Below, in pieces: positions 7,643 through 17,004 of a stretch of 64,000 nucleotides of DNA (its first letter is position 1; each line of letters starts with the position of its first letter). Source of the DNA: SHLQ01 sp964610745 (GTDB lineage Bacteria; Actinomycetota; Acidimicrobiia; Acidimicrobiales; SHLQ01); the NCBI GenBank assembly GCA_964610745.1, contig CAZSYL010000012.1, positions 13,480 through 77,479 on the forward strand, written 5' to 3'. A model generated the notes under the pieces. It searched no databases, had not been told where the DNA came from, and worked only from the letters and a program-made list of their open reading frames with translations. The position numbers and the translations under genes are program-made.

Positions 7643-8522
7643 CACGGGCATCGAACACTCTCTTGCGGCGCAGGTGCGCATCAACCTCTGCACCGATGAA
7701 AACGCCGAGCGCCATGTATTGCAACCACAGCAGCACCACGATGATCGTGGCGAGGGTCCCATAGGTTTCGCCGAAGCTTCCAAAGTTCGCCGAGAACCAA
7801 CCAAATAGCGCCGAAATCACGAGCAACAGGACCGCAGCGGCAGCGCCGCCCGCCGTGATGATCGGATTCCGCCCGCCGGGGACGAGTTCATTCGTCCGGT
7901 TCGAATCGGGAGCTGGCCCGAATCGAAACAGCGTCGACATCCCTGCGATCAATACGAGCAGAAGCACGGGAAATCGGCCGATGTTGATAAGAGCACTGAC
8001 GCCATCGCTGTCGACGAGGCTGCTGACCAGAGCAGGCACGACAGACATGGCGAACACCGTGGCGGCTAGCAGCACGATCGCCCCGAGCATCAGAGCAACA
8101 GCGGTTAGCTTCTTGACGACGAACGAACGCGATTCTGTCCGGCCGAAAACGAGGTTGAGACCTTCCATAAAGTGCCCGAGCGCTCCCGAAGCGCTCCACA
8201 CGGCTGCAGCGACACCAATGACCGCGGCGACACCAGCAGCACCGTCATCGTCAATGATGTTCTCAAGCTGAGCGAGGAGGAAGTTCTTCGTCTCCTCTGG
8301 AGCAGCTTCGAGTGCAGATGTCGCCTCATCGATCAGGATCTGAGGATCTGCGACCAACGACGTGATCGCGACGGTCGCGGCCAACGCCGGGATGATCGCG
8401 ATGAAGGCGAACAACGCAACACCTGCAGCGATGATGTTGAGGCGATGTTCCTTCTTCTTTGCAAGAACGTCCTTCACCATGCTCGGCGGTGCGGTGGGAT
8501 CTACAACCTTCGATTTCGCCAT
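7587..8522 (-). CDS. YihY/virulence factor BrkB family membrane protein
   Basis: A 311-residue integral membrane protein. The start at 8522 is preceded by AGGTG seven bases upstream, better than the in-frame start at 8567, which would abut the divergent gene. A short charged N-terminus leads to about six hydrophobic segments: around residues 30-55, 100-130, 140-170, 180-205, 215-245 and 250-280. The segments GVAAVIGVAAAVWSASGALG and AILLWLQYMALGVFIGAEV-like VLLWLQYMALGVFIGAEVD are characteristic of YihY/BrkB. Transport function is unproven for the family. The 3' end overlaps alkB-like by 56 bases; the 5' end is 44 bases from the divergent nucleotidase gene. Confidence 0.87.
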   Translation of the reverse strand: MAKSKVVDPTAPPSMVKDVLAKKKEHRLNIIAAGVALFAFIAIIPALAATVAITSLVADPQILIDEATSALEAAPEETKNFLLAQLENIIDDDGAAGVAAVIGVAAAVWSASGALGHFMEGLNLVFGRTESRSFVVKKLTAVALMLGAIVLLAATVFAMSVVPALVSSLVDSDGVSALINIGRFPVLLLVLIAGMSTLFRFGPAPDSNRTNELVPGGRNPIITAGGAAAAVLLLVISALFGWFSANFGSFGETYGTLATIIVVLLWLQYMALGVFIGAEVDAHLRRKRVFDARVNAGLPAVRPEVATEAAA

Positions 8523-8566
8523 GATTTCACCTAACTTTCGCGTGAGTCCGGCTACCGTCTCCCGCA

Positions 8567-9223
8567 ATGGAGCCTTTTGTATTCGGAGTTGACCTCGATG
8601 GAGTCTGCGGCGACTATACGCCAGCGTTCAGGACGGTGGCAGCACGGGAACTTGGAGTTCGCGAAGACGACCTACCCCTCGAGCGGTCGTGGGACTTTCG
8701 CGAGTGGGACCTCGAGCGAGCGGGCGGTTTCGAGCGCCTCCACGCCCTTGCCGTTTCCGAAGATCGTATCTTCGCAACCATGCCGGCGATCGAAGGGGTC
8801 ACCGATGCACTCTGGCGCCTGTCCGATGCCGGCATTCACATCCGCGTCATCACGCACCGGTTGTATGTGAACTGGGGTCACGCATCCGCGGTCGCAGATA
8901 CCGTTGGATGGCTCGACGAGCACCGAATCCCATATCGAGATATCTGTTTCCTCGGTAACAAGCCCGACGTCGGAGCCGACGCATACATCGACGATGGGCC
9001 GCACAACATCGTGCAGCTACGCGCGGCCGGATTCAACGCGATCACCTTTGATCAGCCATACAACCGAGATCTTGACGGGCCGCGTGTCAAAAACTGGGTC
9101 GAACTCGAGGATCTGATTATGACCATGGCCGCGGATCGACTGGGGGCAATGCAACCGCAGCTCCCGGGAGTGGATGCCGGATCCGATCGAATCGATCGTC
9201 ACCGCTCAGGCGATGACGCCTAG
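8567..9223 (+). CDS. HAD-type 5'(3')-deoxyribonucleotidase-like protein
   Basis: A 218-residue HAD hydrolase. Motif I is FGVDLDGVCGDY, the DxDGVxxDY form found in 5'(3')-deoxyribonucleotidases. Motif II is VITHRLY, and the C-terminal acidic motif is AYIDDGPHNI. This places it in the NT5C-like group, which dephosphorylates nucleotides; substrate preference cannot be read. It diverges from yihY with 44 bases between the starts. The stop codon overlaps that of the convergent nucleotidyltransferase: both share the four bases CTAG at 9220-9223. Confidence 0.78.
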   Translation: MEPFVFGVDLDGVCGDYTPAFRTVAARELGVREDDLPLERSWDFREWDLERAGGFERLHALAVSEDRIFATMPAIEGVTDALWRLSDAGIHIRVITHRLYVNWGHASAVADTVGWLDEHRIPYRDICFLGNKPDVGADAYIDDGPHNIVQLRAAGFNAITFDQPYNRDLDGPRVKNWVELEDLIMTMAADRLGAMQPQLPGVDAGSDRIDRHRSGDDA

Positions 9224-10050
9224 CGGTGCGCGAGCTTCGCTCGGGCCGGGTCCAGGTCGTTTGGGTTGGTGACACCAATCCACTCCTCGCCTGACACGGG
9301 TACCTTCACCGACAGTTCCCCCTCGGAGCGAAGACGGTCGACGACGTCCGGCAACAGGTACTCGGTCTTCGCCTCACTACCGAACTCGGCGTAGAACTCG
9401 TCCCACTGGCTTTCCAGATGCCCAAAGAGGGAGTTCGGAAAGGCAAACATGTTCATCGAGACCATGGCGTCGTCTGCGAGTTCACCCAATGGGTCCTCGG
9501 AACGAATGACACCGTCGGAGGCGCGGGCAATGCCATGAGTTTCGGTGATCGAGTCGAGCGTGCCGTCACTCACCGCACAGACGCCGCGGGACACTGCACC
9601 CTCGGTCGGCAGCGTCTTCGCGAGCTGGAATGCCACCAAGGCTGCAGTCTTGTCATCGGCACCGTCGAGAGCGTCGGCGGCGAGCTCAAACGATGACTGA
9701 CCGTAGTAGTCGTCTGCGTTGACGACGATAAACGACCCACTCACCGAGTCCGCGGTGCTCAGGACAGCATGAGCCGTGCCCCATGGCTTATCGCGCTGAG
9801 GACCGAACTCATCTTGGCGCACGAAGGCGAAGCCATCGAGTGAACCGTACTGACGCTCGAGGTGGGCCTTGACGTCGGCTTCGATATCGGTCCGGATGAT
9901 CAGCACTACCTGATTGCACCCAGCAGCGCGTCCGTCCTTAATAGCGAAATCAAGAAACGCCTCGCCATTCGGGCCGACTTCAACGAGCTGCTTGGTGCCA
10001 CCGAACCGACTTCCCAGCCCGGCAGCCATGATCACAAGAGAAAGATCCAT
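9220..10050 (-). CDS. sugar-phosphate nucleotidyltransferase
   Basis: A 276-residue nucleotidyltransferase of the glucose-1-phosphate thymidylyl/uridylyltransferase superfamily. The ATG at 10050 puts the nucleotide-binding loop MAAGLGSRFGGTKQL directly at the N-terminus; longer starts add non-conserved sequence. Other features are RQDEFGPQRDKPWGTAHAV, where GTAHA contacts the base, and VVNADDYYG, with the metal-binding Asp. The first loop has GSRFGGTKQ rather than the GTR-xxP-K of RmlA, which fits a divergent group of unknown sugar specificity. It is convergent with the nucleotidase and starts 98 bases from the divergent Cof-type phosphatase. Confidence 0.83.
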   Translation of the reverse strand: MDLSLVIMAAGLGSRFGGTKQLVEVGPNGEAFLDFAIKDGRAAGCNQVVLIIRTDIEADVKAHLERQYGSLDGFAFVRQDEFGPQRDKPWGTAHAVLSTADSVSGSFIVVNADDYYGQSSFELAADALDGADDKTAALVAFQLAKTLPTEGAVSRGVCAVSDGTLDSITETHGIARASDGVIRSEDPLGELADDAMVSMNMFAFPNSLFGHLESQWDEFYAEFGSEAKTEYLLPDVVDRLRSEGELSVKVPVSGEEWIGVTNPNDLDPARAKLAHR

Positions 10051-10148
10051 ACCCCATTCAATACTCTGCGAAGCTCTGCGAGACGCGTCATTCGGTCGAA
10101 TCATCGTTCGCCGTGTTCTATTGGTCGGGACAGATACGGTTGAGCACC

Positions 10149-10970
10149 ATGGAAGTTGATGCGCTGATTACCGACCTGGATGGGACCTTCTGGTCACCCT
10201 CCTCGGAGATCCATCCAAACAGCATGGAGACCGTTACCCAGCTCGATCAGCACGGACTTCCCTTTGTGATCGCAACAGGCCGACGAGCCCGAGGAGCTCA
10301 CCACGGGCTTGCCCGTTACGGGCTTGGCAGCAGACCAGCAATCCTCATGAACGGTGCGATCGTTCGTGCGGCCCTCGATGGAACATCGATCGCCGCGAAG
10401 AGCATTGAGACCGCGAACGCCCTCATGGTGCTGGAGGAGTTTCGAGCAGCGAACCTCGAACCTGTCGTGTACGTCGACCATCCAGAACACGACATGTTGA
10501 TCGGTCCGGGCAGCGCGGCGAGCGAGGACTACCTAGCGACGACCGCCGGTTACCGACGAGTGGAGAGTGTCGACGAGACCATGGCCGACTCTGCCGTGAT
10601 TGGATTCGGGGCTTTCGGGTACCCGTATGACAAGCTCGAACCGATCTGTGCCGCCGTAAACGATCGTTCGCTGGCCACCGCAGTCATCGGGGTTTCCTTA
10701 ATCGAGGGAGGCCATGGACTCATGGTCCAGCCACATGGCATCCATAAACAGGTCGGGATTGAGCAATGGGCTGCACACTCAAACGTCGACCCATCACGAC
10801 TCGCCGTCGTCGGTGATGGCCACAACGATATCGAGATGCTCGAGGCTGCCAAGATCGCCATCGTGCCGGACAATGCGCCGCCGGAGATCGTTGCTTTGGC
10901 CGATGCCACGATCCCGCCGAATGAAGCTGGCGGATGGGAACAAATCCCCGACATTTTAGGGTTAGGTTGA
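10149..10970 (+). CDS. Cof-type HAD-IIB family hydrolase
   Basis: A 273-residue HAD-IIB phosphatase. The ATG at 10149 precedes motif I, ALITDLDGTFW; an in-frame ATG at 10113 is possible. Motif II is VIATGRRARG, the Lys is in GIHKQVGIEQW, and motif IV is VVGDGHNDIEML followed by AIVPDNAPPEIVALA, the standard Cof ending. Such enzymes act on sugar phosphates, nucleotides or cofactors such as riboflavin precursors; the substrate is not determinable. The next gene begins 4 bases after the stop, so the two are almost certainly co-transcribed. Confidence 0.85.
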   Translation: MEVDALITDLDGTFWSPSSEIHPNSMETVTQLDQHGLPFVIATGRRARGAHHGLARYGLGSRPAILMNGAIVRAALDGTSIAAKSIETANALMVLEEFRAANLEPVVYVDHPEHDMLIGPGSAASEDYLATTAGYRRVESVDETMADSAVIGFGAFGYPYDKLEPICAAVNDRSLATAVIGVSLIEGGHGLMVQPHGIHKQVGIEQWAAHSNVDPSRLAVVGDGHNDIEMLEAAKIAIVPDNAPPEIVALADATIPPNEAGGWEQIPDILGLG

Positions 10971-10974
10971 GTCG

Positions 10975-11841
10975 ATGAGCACCGTTGGATTTATCGGACT
11001 GGGCGCCATGGGATACCCAATGGCAGCCAATCTTCTTCGAGCAGGTCACGATGTTTCGGTCTTCAACCGGACTACCGAAGTCGCCGAACAATTCTGCAGA
11101 GAGAACCCGGCAGCCAGACTTGCTGCAACACCTCGTGAAGCCTGCGTAGGCGCAGATGTCGGCATCCTGATCGTCGGGAACGACGACAGCGTCCGGGCGG
11201 TCGCCCTCGGAGCTGATGGCGCAATCGCCGGACTTGGCGAAGGCGCGATCCTGATCGATCACACGACAGCGTCTGCAGGAATCGCCGAAGAACTTGCCGA
11301 GGCTGCTGGCGCTGTTGGCATTGGTAGCCTCGACGCCCCGGTTTCTGGAGGCGAGGCAGGAGCCGTCAACGGGGTCCTCACCATCATGTGTGGGGGCGAC
11401 GACGAAACATTCGCTAGTGCAGCGCCCGTCATGGATGCCTATGCAAAGACCATGACATTGATCGGACCCACGGGCAGCGGCCAGCGCACAAAGATGGTCA
11501 ACCAGCTCGCCATCGCCGGTCTCGTTCAAGGCCTCTCCGAAGCCCTCAACCTCGGAATTGTCTCAGGTCTCGATATGGAGAAGGTTCTCGCCACGATCTC
11601 CGACGGTGCTGCTGGGTCATGGCAGATGTCCAACCGAGGCCAGACGATGGTCGACGACAAGTTCGACTTCGGATTCGCTGTTGAATGGATGATCAAGGAT
11701 CTCGGCATAGCGCTTCGAGAGGCCGAACGCCTCGGCGCCCCAACCCCGATCGCGAGCCAGGTTGCTGACTACTACCGGGAACTCGCCGACTCCGGTGATG
11801 CCCGTAGCGACACCTCTGCTCTCATCAAACGACTGCGTTAA
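10975..11841 (+). CDS. NAD(P)-dependent beta-hydroxyacid dehydrogenase (3-hydroxyisobutyrate dehydrogenase family)
   Basis: A 288-residue dehydrogenase. The N-terminal Rossmann motif is GFIGLGAMGYPMAANLL with FNRT after the second strand. The substrate-binding signature is LDAPVSGGEAGAVNG, and the catalytic Lys lies in GQRTKMVNQLAIAG. This identifies the 3-hydroxyisobutyrate/tartronate semialdehyde/6-phosphogluconate-like superfamily, but not the substrate. It begins 4 bases after the Cof-type phosphatase stop and is followed at 47 bases by mycothione reductase on the same strand, so all three may form one transcript. Confidence 0.87.
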   Translation: MSTVGFIGLGAMGYPMAANLLRAGHDVSVFNRTTEVAEQFCRENPAARLAATPREACVGADVGILIVGNDDSVRAVALGADGAIAGLGEGAILIDHTTASAGIAEELAEAAGAVGIGSLDAPVSGGEAGAVNGVLTIMCGGDDETFASAAPVMDAYAKTMTLIGPTGSGQRTKMVNQLAIAGLVQGLSEALNLGIVSGLDMEKVLATISDGAAGSWQMSNRGQTMVDDKFDFGFAVEWMIKDLGIALREAERLGAPTPIASQVADYYRELADSGDARSDTSALIKRLR

Positions 11842-11888
11842 TCAAACCCAAACCTTCGCAACAACCCACAGAACTGAAGACACCAGAC

Positions 11889-13268
11889 ATGACACATTTT
11901 GAACTGCTCATCATCGGTACCGGCTCGGGAAACTCGATCCTCACCTCCGACTTTGAAAAAACCTCCGTCGCGATCGTTGAGCGAGGCCTCTTTGGGGGTA
12001 CCTGCCTCAACGTTGGATGCATCCCTTCGAAGATGTTCGTGTACGCAGCCGAGATGGCGCACCACGCACAGGTCGATGGTCCACGCCTTGGTGTACACAC
12101 CAGCTTCGACGGTGTCGACTGGCCCGCCATTCGAGATCGGGTCTTCGGACGCATCGATCCAATCGCAGAAGGCGGCGAGCGATACCGCGCCGACGAGCAA
12201 GAGAACGTCACGGTGTACAAGGGCTCAGCCCGGTTCACCGGAGACAAAGAGGTCGAGGTCGCAATGAACGACGGATCGACCGAGGTCGTCACCGCCGATC
12301 GTGTCGTGCTCGCCGCTGGCGCCCGGGTCTCGGTGCCCCAGATGATCCTCGATTCGGGGGTCGATTACCATACCTCCGACACGATCATGCGAGTCGACGA
12401 GCTCCCAGAACACCTGATCGTGCTCGGCGGCGGTTACATCGGCGCCGAGCTCGGAAACGTCTTTGGCTCGTTGGGCAGCAAGTTGACGATCCTCAATCGA
12501 AGCGCGCAGTTGATTCGCTTTGAAGATCCCGACATCTCGAGCCGATTCACCGAGGAATACTCAAAACGCTTTGACGTGCGTCTGAACGCACAGCTCGTCT
12601 CGTTGTCTCAGGATGGGAAAGACATCTCGATTACGATCGATCAGGGCAACGGCCCCGAGGTGATCACCGGCGACGCGTTCCTCGTGGCCACTGGCCGCAT
12701 TCCCAATGGCGAAGAACTCAACGTCACCGCCACCGGCGTCGAACTCGACGACCGGGGTTATGTCATCACCGATGAGTACCTCCAAACCGCTCACCCCGAC
12801 ATCTGGGCGCTCGGCGACATCACGAACCCTCATCAGCTCAAGCACCTCGCCAACATCGATGCACGCGCCGTGGCTCATAACATGGTCAACCCGGATGATC
12901 TGCGTGCGATCGACCGGAACTGTTCACCCCACGCCGTGTTTGGCTACCCACAGGTTGCATCGGTAGGCCTGACCGAACCGCAGGCGGTCGAGGCCGGGCT
13001 GAACATCGTGACGACCGTGCACGAGTACGGCGGTGCGGCCTATGGCTGGGCCATGGAGGACACGACGAGCGTGTGCAAACTCATCGCAGATGCCGATACG
13101 CGATTGCTCCTCGGAGCACACATCATCGGTCCACAGGCATCGACGTTGATTCAACAACTCATTCAAGGCATGGCGTTCGGCACCACCGTCGATCAGATGG
13201 CGCGCGACCAGATCTACATTCACCCAGCACTCACCGAAGTTGTCGAGCAGGCGCTGCTCAATCTCTAA
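11889..13268 (+). CDS. mtr: mycothione reductase
   Basis: A 459-residue flavoprotein disulfide reductase that regenerates mycothiol from mycothione with NADPH. The FAD motif is IIGTGSGNSI, where GTGSGN replaces the usual GxGxxG as in mycothione reductases. The redox disulfide is GGTCLNVGCIPSKM, the NAD(P) motif is VLGGGYIGAELGNVF, and the C-terminal His-Glu pair is in YIHPALTEVVEQALLNL. The GSG variant and the full-length fit separate it from lipoamide dehydrogenase and mercuric reductase. Mycothiol is confined to actinobacteria, so this gene is a lineage marker. The 183 bases after it hold the conservon promoter region. Confidence 0.93.
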   Translation: MTHFELLIIGTGSGNSILTSDFEKTSVAIVERGLFGGTCLNVGCIPSKMFVYAAEMAHHAQVDGPRLGVHTSFDGVDWPAIRDRVFGRIDPIAEGGERYRADEQENVTVYKGSARFTGDKEVEVAMNDGSTEVVTADRVVLAAGARVSVPQMILDSGVDYHTSDTIMRVDELPEHLIVLGGGYIGAELGNVFGSLGSKLTILNRSAQLIRFEDPDISSRFTEEYSKRFDVRLNAQLVSLSQDGKDISITIDQGNGPEVITGDAFLVATGRIPNGEELNVTATGVELDDRGYVITDEYLQTAHPDIWALGDITNPHQLKHLANIDARAVAHNMVNPDDLRAIDRNCSPHAVFGYPQVASVGLTEPQAVEAGLNIVTTVHEYGGAAYGWAMEDTTSVCKLIADADTRLLLGAHIIGPQASTLIQQLIQGMAFGTTVDQMARDQIYIHPALTEVVEQALLNL

Positions 13269-13306
13269 ATCTGGGGTAATTCCCGCAAGAACGGCAGGGT
13301 GAACCT

Positions 13307-13426
13307 AGGTCTTTTGACCTGTTATCGCCGCGCATTGGTGGAAAACCGGTTCATTTGGACCCGTTCAGGGACAAAAGTCCTATAGGACACCCCCTCGATT
13401 GTCCGACGTGTCATAGGTCAAGACAC
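13307..13426. promoter_or_regulatory. palindrome-rich promoter region upstream of the conservon operon
   Basis: The 183-base interval between mtr and the histidine kinase has four inverted repeats: AGGTC-TTTT-GACCT at 13307-13320, GGAC-AAAA-GTCC at 13369-13380, GTCC-TATA-GGAC at 13377-13388, which shares its first arm with the previous one, and GTGTC-N9-GACAC at 13408-13426. The second, read as GGGACAAAAGTCCT, resembles the DosR/DevR box of actinobacteria (GGGACTWWAGTCCC). The first two centres are 61 bases apart. No confident -35/-10 pair is assigned. The position, 26 to 145 bases before the start codon, suggests operator sites, but the binding protein is unknown. Confidence 0.45.
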
Positions 13427-13451
13427 TCGAAACAACCGGGAGCCGCCAACC

Positions 13452-16400
13452 ATGGCCGATCCGAATGATCTGCAAACAGAGACGGAAGTGGACACATCCA
13501 AGCTGTCCGGCGCCGACAGGCGTTTCCTCGAACAGGTAGGCCAGAGCAAGGGCTTCGTGTCGCACGACCAGGCCGACGTGGGTGAAACCCTCGTGAGTCA
13601 GGCAACGAAGTTCACGACGATTCGTCGGCGGTTCATGACGAACATCCTTCCGATTCTGATCATTCCTATGATCATTCTCGGTCTCGTGGCGTTCTTGGGC
13701 CTTGATCTGCTCGGTCAGCGCACGACCGATGCTGTCGATACGACCGATGACATTCTCATCGAGCACAACGCCAACCTCGCCGAGACCATGGGCGTTGCTT
13801 CCGATACCGGCGCAGATGTTGTCAACACCTTCCTCATCGAGTGGTTTGCTCGTGTGCAGACCATCGAATCAAGCGAAATTGAAGCGGCCATCACCGCCCG
13901 CTCGATCGCTTCGTTCACACTTCCCGCCAGCGATAGCGCAACGTTCGGCCTGGCGACCCAGACCGATATTCAGGTCGTGTATGTCAATTCAGATGGTTCG
14001 GTGATCGATAGCTCTCATCCAGAAACCACACTGGACAGCTACGCCGATGCGGAATGGCTAACCATCCAACAATCGTTCCTGCCGGTGGCCAACGATGCCG
14101 AACACCTTCCGTCGCTGCAGTTCACACGAACCCTCGACGATGGCTCGCTCGTTCGTGTGCGCATCCCCTTCAGCAACCTTCAACGAGAGCTCGATCGTAT
14201 TTCAGCCGAAGAGTCGTTCGACTTCGTGGTCATCGACAATGCTGCGAATGTCACGCTTGCTGACACCCTTCTCGAGCACGATCCAAACATCCTGTTCAAC
14301 CCAGAGGCCTTCGATGCCGGCCAAACCAGTGTGGCCATGGATGCAATGGACGACGGCTTCACCGGCGGAGCCCAGGGGGTTACGTCGAACACGTCTGCAC
14401 TCGCCACTAGCAACCCACTCGACTTCCCCTTTACCGACCTCGACTGGATTGTCCAGGCGAACGAGCCATTGGACTCGATCAGTACCTCGCTTCTGAGCTT
14501 CCGTGACGTGGTCGCTGACGTCGATCGTCAGCAGCAGCTCATCTCGATCGGAATCGGCCTCATCCTTCTGGTCACGATGGTCGCAGCGTTCTTGGCTATG
14601 CGAGTTATGGCAGGTGGAATCACCAAGCCGGTCGAGCAGCTGTCCAAGCAGGCACAGGCCGCAGCTGACATCGGTATCCCGAAGGTCGTTGAAGCGGCTC
14701 GTACCTCCGACGAACTTCCTGAGCTCGACGACTTCGAGGTGGAGACTAATGATGAGATGTCGATTCTTGCCGCATCTCTGAACACCATGCAGACCGCAGC
14801 TGTAGACCTCGCTGCTGGCCAGGCGCAGCTGCGTCGCCAAAACGTGGCCCGCACCTTCGTCAGTCTCGGACGTCGTAACCAGAACCTCCTCAACCGTCAG
14901 CTCGAGTTCATCGAAGAACTCGAGCAGCAGGAACGTGACGCAGACGCGCTGGAGAACCTCTTCCGCCTCGATCACCTTGCGACTCGTATGCGTCGTAACG
15001 CAGAGAACCTCCTCGTTCTCGCCGGTGAGCAGACCCCCCGACGTTGGGGCAAGCCAATCGCCGTCCGTGACGTGCTCCGTGCAGCCGCATCTGAGATTGC
15101 CGACTATCGCCGTGTCCGCCTCGGCGACATCGATGAAGCAACCGTTTCAGGCAACCTCGCAACCGACCTCTCGCACCTCTTTGCCGAGCTGTTGGAGAAC
15201 GCGGGAAGTTTCTCGCCTCCAACGACTCCCATTGAAGTATTTGGACAGCAAACAGAGACCCACTACCGCATGGCCATCGTCGATCAGGGAATCGGCATGG
15301 ACGAGGCGTCGCTTGCTCAGGTGAACGACCGTCTACAGAACCCGGTTGACTTCGCGGATGCCCCGTCGGCATACCTTGGGCTATTCGTGGTCGGCCGTCT
15401 CGCCCAAGAGATGGGTGTCACCGTTCGCTTGTCGAGCGCAGACCCGACCGGCGAGGGCCATCGCCGCGGCACGATTGCATTCATCGACCTACCGAACGCT
15501 CTTCTCAGCCATGACGTGGCGAGCGAGGTCCAAACCGATGAGAAGGCCTCTGAAGCTGTCGCCCGTCGTACCGACCAGGTCGATGCCACGCAGGCCAGTG
15601 CCGACTCGAACGCACACGTGTTTGATTCAGGTGAGGGCACCCCACCAGCCGAACCTGAATCGGCGCCGGAGATCGACGCCCCGGAAATCGATGCCCCACA
15701 ACCGGTCACCGCAGAAACCGCAGCACCCGAGACCACCAATGCGGGCTTCCCCAAGCGCTCCAAGGGCGCAACCAGCGTCAAGACCGAACCGGACAAGTTC
15801 GTCTCCGACACCCCAGCGGTCGCCGAAGCAGCACCTGCTGCAGCCGCCACTCCAGAAGAGACAACCACCGATGCAGGGTTCCCCAAGCGCTCCAAGGGCG
15901 CAACCAGCATCAAGACCGAACCNNNNNNNNNNNNNNNNNNNNNNNNNNNNNNNNNNNNNNNNNNNNNNNNNNNNNNNNNNNNNNNNNNNNNNNNNNNNNN
16001 NNNNNNNNNNNNNNNNNNNNNNCAAGACCGAACCAGACAAGTTCGTCTCCGACACCCCAGCGGTCGCCGAAGCAGCAGCAAAGGCGCCGATCAAACGTGA
16101 TCCAAAGGTATCGGCCGTTGCATTGGTCAATGCCGCGAAGGCTGAGGCCAAAGCGGCTGCGGCCCAGGAGGCAGCAGCTCCAGCCACCGAGGCAGCAACA
16201 GCGCCGGCACCCGCGGCTGAACCCGCAGGTCCAACGACCGCAGCCGGATTCCCAAAGCGAGGCGCAAAGTCGGCCTCGGCGATCCCGCAACCGGCCGTCG
16301 ATCGTGAAGCTGCGCCTGCCCGAACACGCAGCGCAGACGAAGTGAAGAACTCGCTGATGAGCTACCGGTCCGCAGTGGCGCGGGGACGCAACAACAGCGA

Positions 16401-16566
16401 TAGCGGCGCAGAAATGCCGACCCCAGTGGTCGCAGCCGCAGTCAGCGTCGGCGCCGCTGGAGGCGCAGAGATTGCTGACAATGACTCAGGAACCACCGAT
16501 CAGGTGCCGATGGGTCATCAAGCACACAAGCAAGACACCGAAGACGCACGACCAGGGAGTGCATAA
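13452..16566 (+). CDS. conservon sensor histidine kinase (CvnA-like), interrupted by gap
   Basis: Membrane histidine kinase heading a conservon operon. Order: cytoplasmic N-tail, TM1 (about 63-87), an extracytoplasmic region of about 275 residues, TM2 (about 362-384), a HAMP-like linker, a phosphoacceptor segment with H508 in LFRLDHLATRM, and a catalytic domain with N583 (AELLENAGSF) and D611 (DQGIGM). A long Ala/Pro-rich tail carries repeats of AGFPKRSKGA and ends in ADEVKNSLMSYRSAVARGR, like Streptomyces CvnA tails. The frame appears to break at the 100-N gap, but the post-gap frame continues the same repeat and stops at 16566, directly before the next start, so it is one gene. No response regulator is adjacent, as expected for conservons. 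It probably signals to the roadblock/DUF742/GTPase proteins. Confidence 0.87.
15741..16080 (+). repeat. 132-bp (44-residue) tandem repeat in the kinase tail, interrupted by gap
   Basis: The kinase tail contains a 132-bp tandem unit: the first starts at 15741 and the second at 15873, both encoding AGFPKRSKGATS followed by KTEPDKFVSDTPAVAEAA. The second copy enters the gap and a near-identical copy emerges from it. A degenerate AGFPKR motif occurs again near 16245. The near identity at DNA level explains the assembly break. Confidence 0.88.
15923..16022. other. assembly gap, 100 N
   Basis: A second run of exactly 100 N. The reading frame before it uses codons beginning at multiples of 3; after it the frame is shifted by one. 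If the sequence joins with one extra 132-bp repeat period, the true gap would be 120 bases, which restores the frame. The length drawn is therefore a placeholder, not a real frameshift. Confidence 0.96.
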
Positions 16567-16986
16567 ATGACAGTATCAACTGAAGCCCAGAACTTTGCGT
16601 GGTTGCTCTCTCGCTTCGCCGAGGAGACCGCAGGCGTTCGCGAAGCAGTAGCAGTGTCGGCCGACGGCCTGCTCCTCGCATCGTCCGCCGGGATCGACTC
16701 CAGCGGTGTCGACCAGTTCGCAGCTATTGCAGCTGGCCTCACCAGCCTCACCAATGGTGCAGCGGTGTGCCTCGAGTGTGGCGAGGTCGATCAGGTGGTC
16801 GTCGAAATGACGCAGGGCAACCTGTTCGTCATGTCGATGGGCTACGGGGCCTCACTCGCTGTTCTGTGCCAGTCCGGCGCCGACATTGCCCAGGTCGCAT
16901 ACGAGATGACGCTTCTGGCCGAACGCGCAGGATCTGCACTCTCGCCAGAACTCATTGGCGAACTCAAGAACGTTCTTACGGTCTAA
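16567..16986 (+). CDS. roadblock/LC7 domain protein (CvnB-like)
   Basis: A 139-residue roadblock/LC7 protein whose ATG directly follows the kinase stop codon. The fold is recognisable from FAWLLSRFAEETAGVREAV, then ALSADG-like AVSADGLLLASS, the central SSGVDQFAAIAAGLTSL helix and the MSMGYGASLAVLCQSGAD strand region. Such proteins dimerise and act as regulators of small Ras-like GTPases; in Streptomyces conservons, CvnB interacts with the kinase and the GTPase. It is the second of four genes in an operon with 0- to 18-base spacing and so should be made together with the kinase. Confidence 0.92.
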   Translation: MTVSTEAQNFAWLLSRFAEETAGVREAVAVSADGLLLASSAGIDSSGVDQFAAIAAGLTSLTNGAAVCLECGEVDQVVVEMTQGNLFVMSMGYGASLAVLCQSGADIAQVAYEMTLLAERAGSALSPELIGELKNVLTV

Positions 16987-17004
16987 CCTCCGGAGTTTGT
17001 GACC

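Noticed and set aside
15923..16022. Real frameshift in the kinase gene
   Set aside because: The frame change is explained by the placeholder length; a 120-base gap would restore the frame.
13452..16100. Kinase ending at 16100
   Set aside because: That stop is produced by the arbitrary 100-base gap. The other frame continues the same repeat and ends at 16566 directly before the next operon gene.
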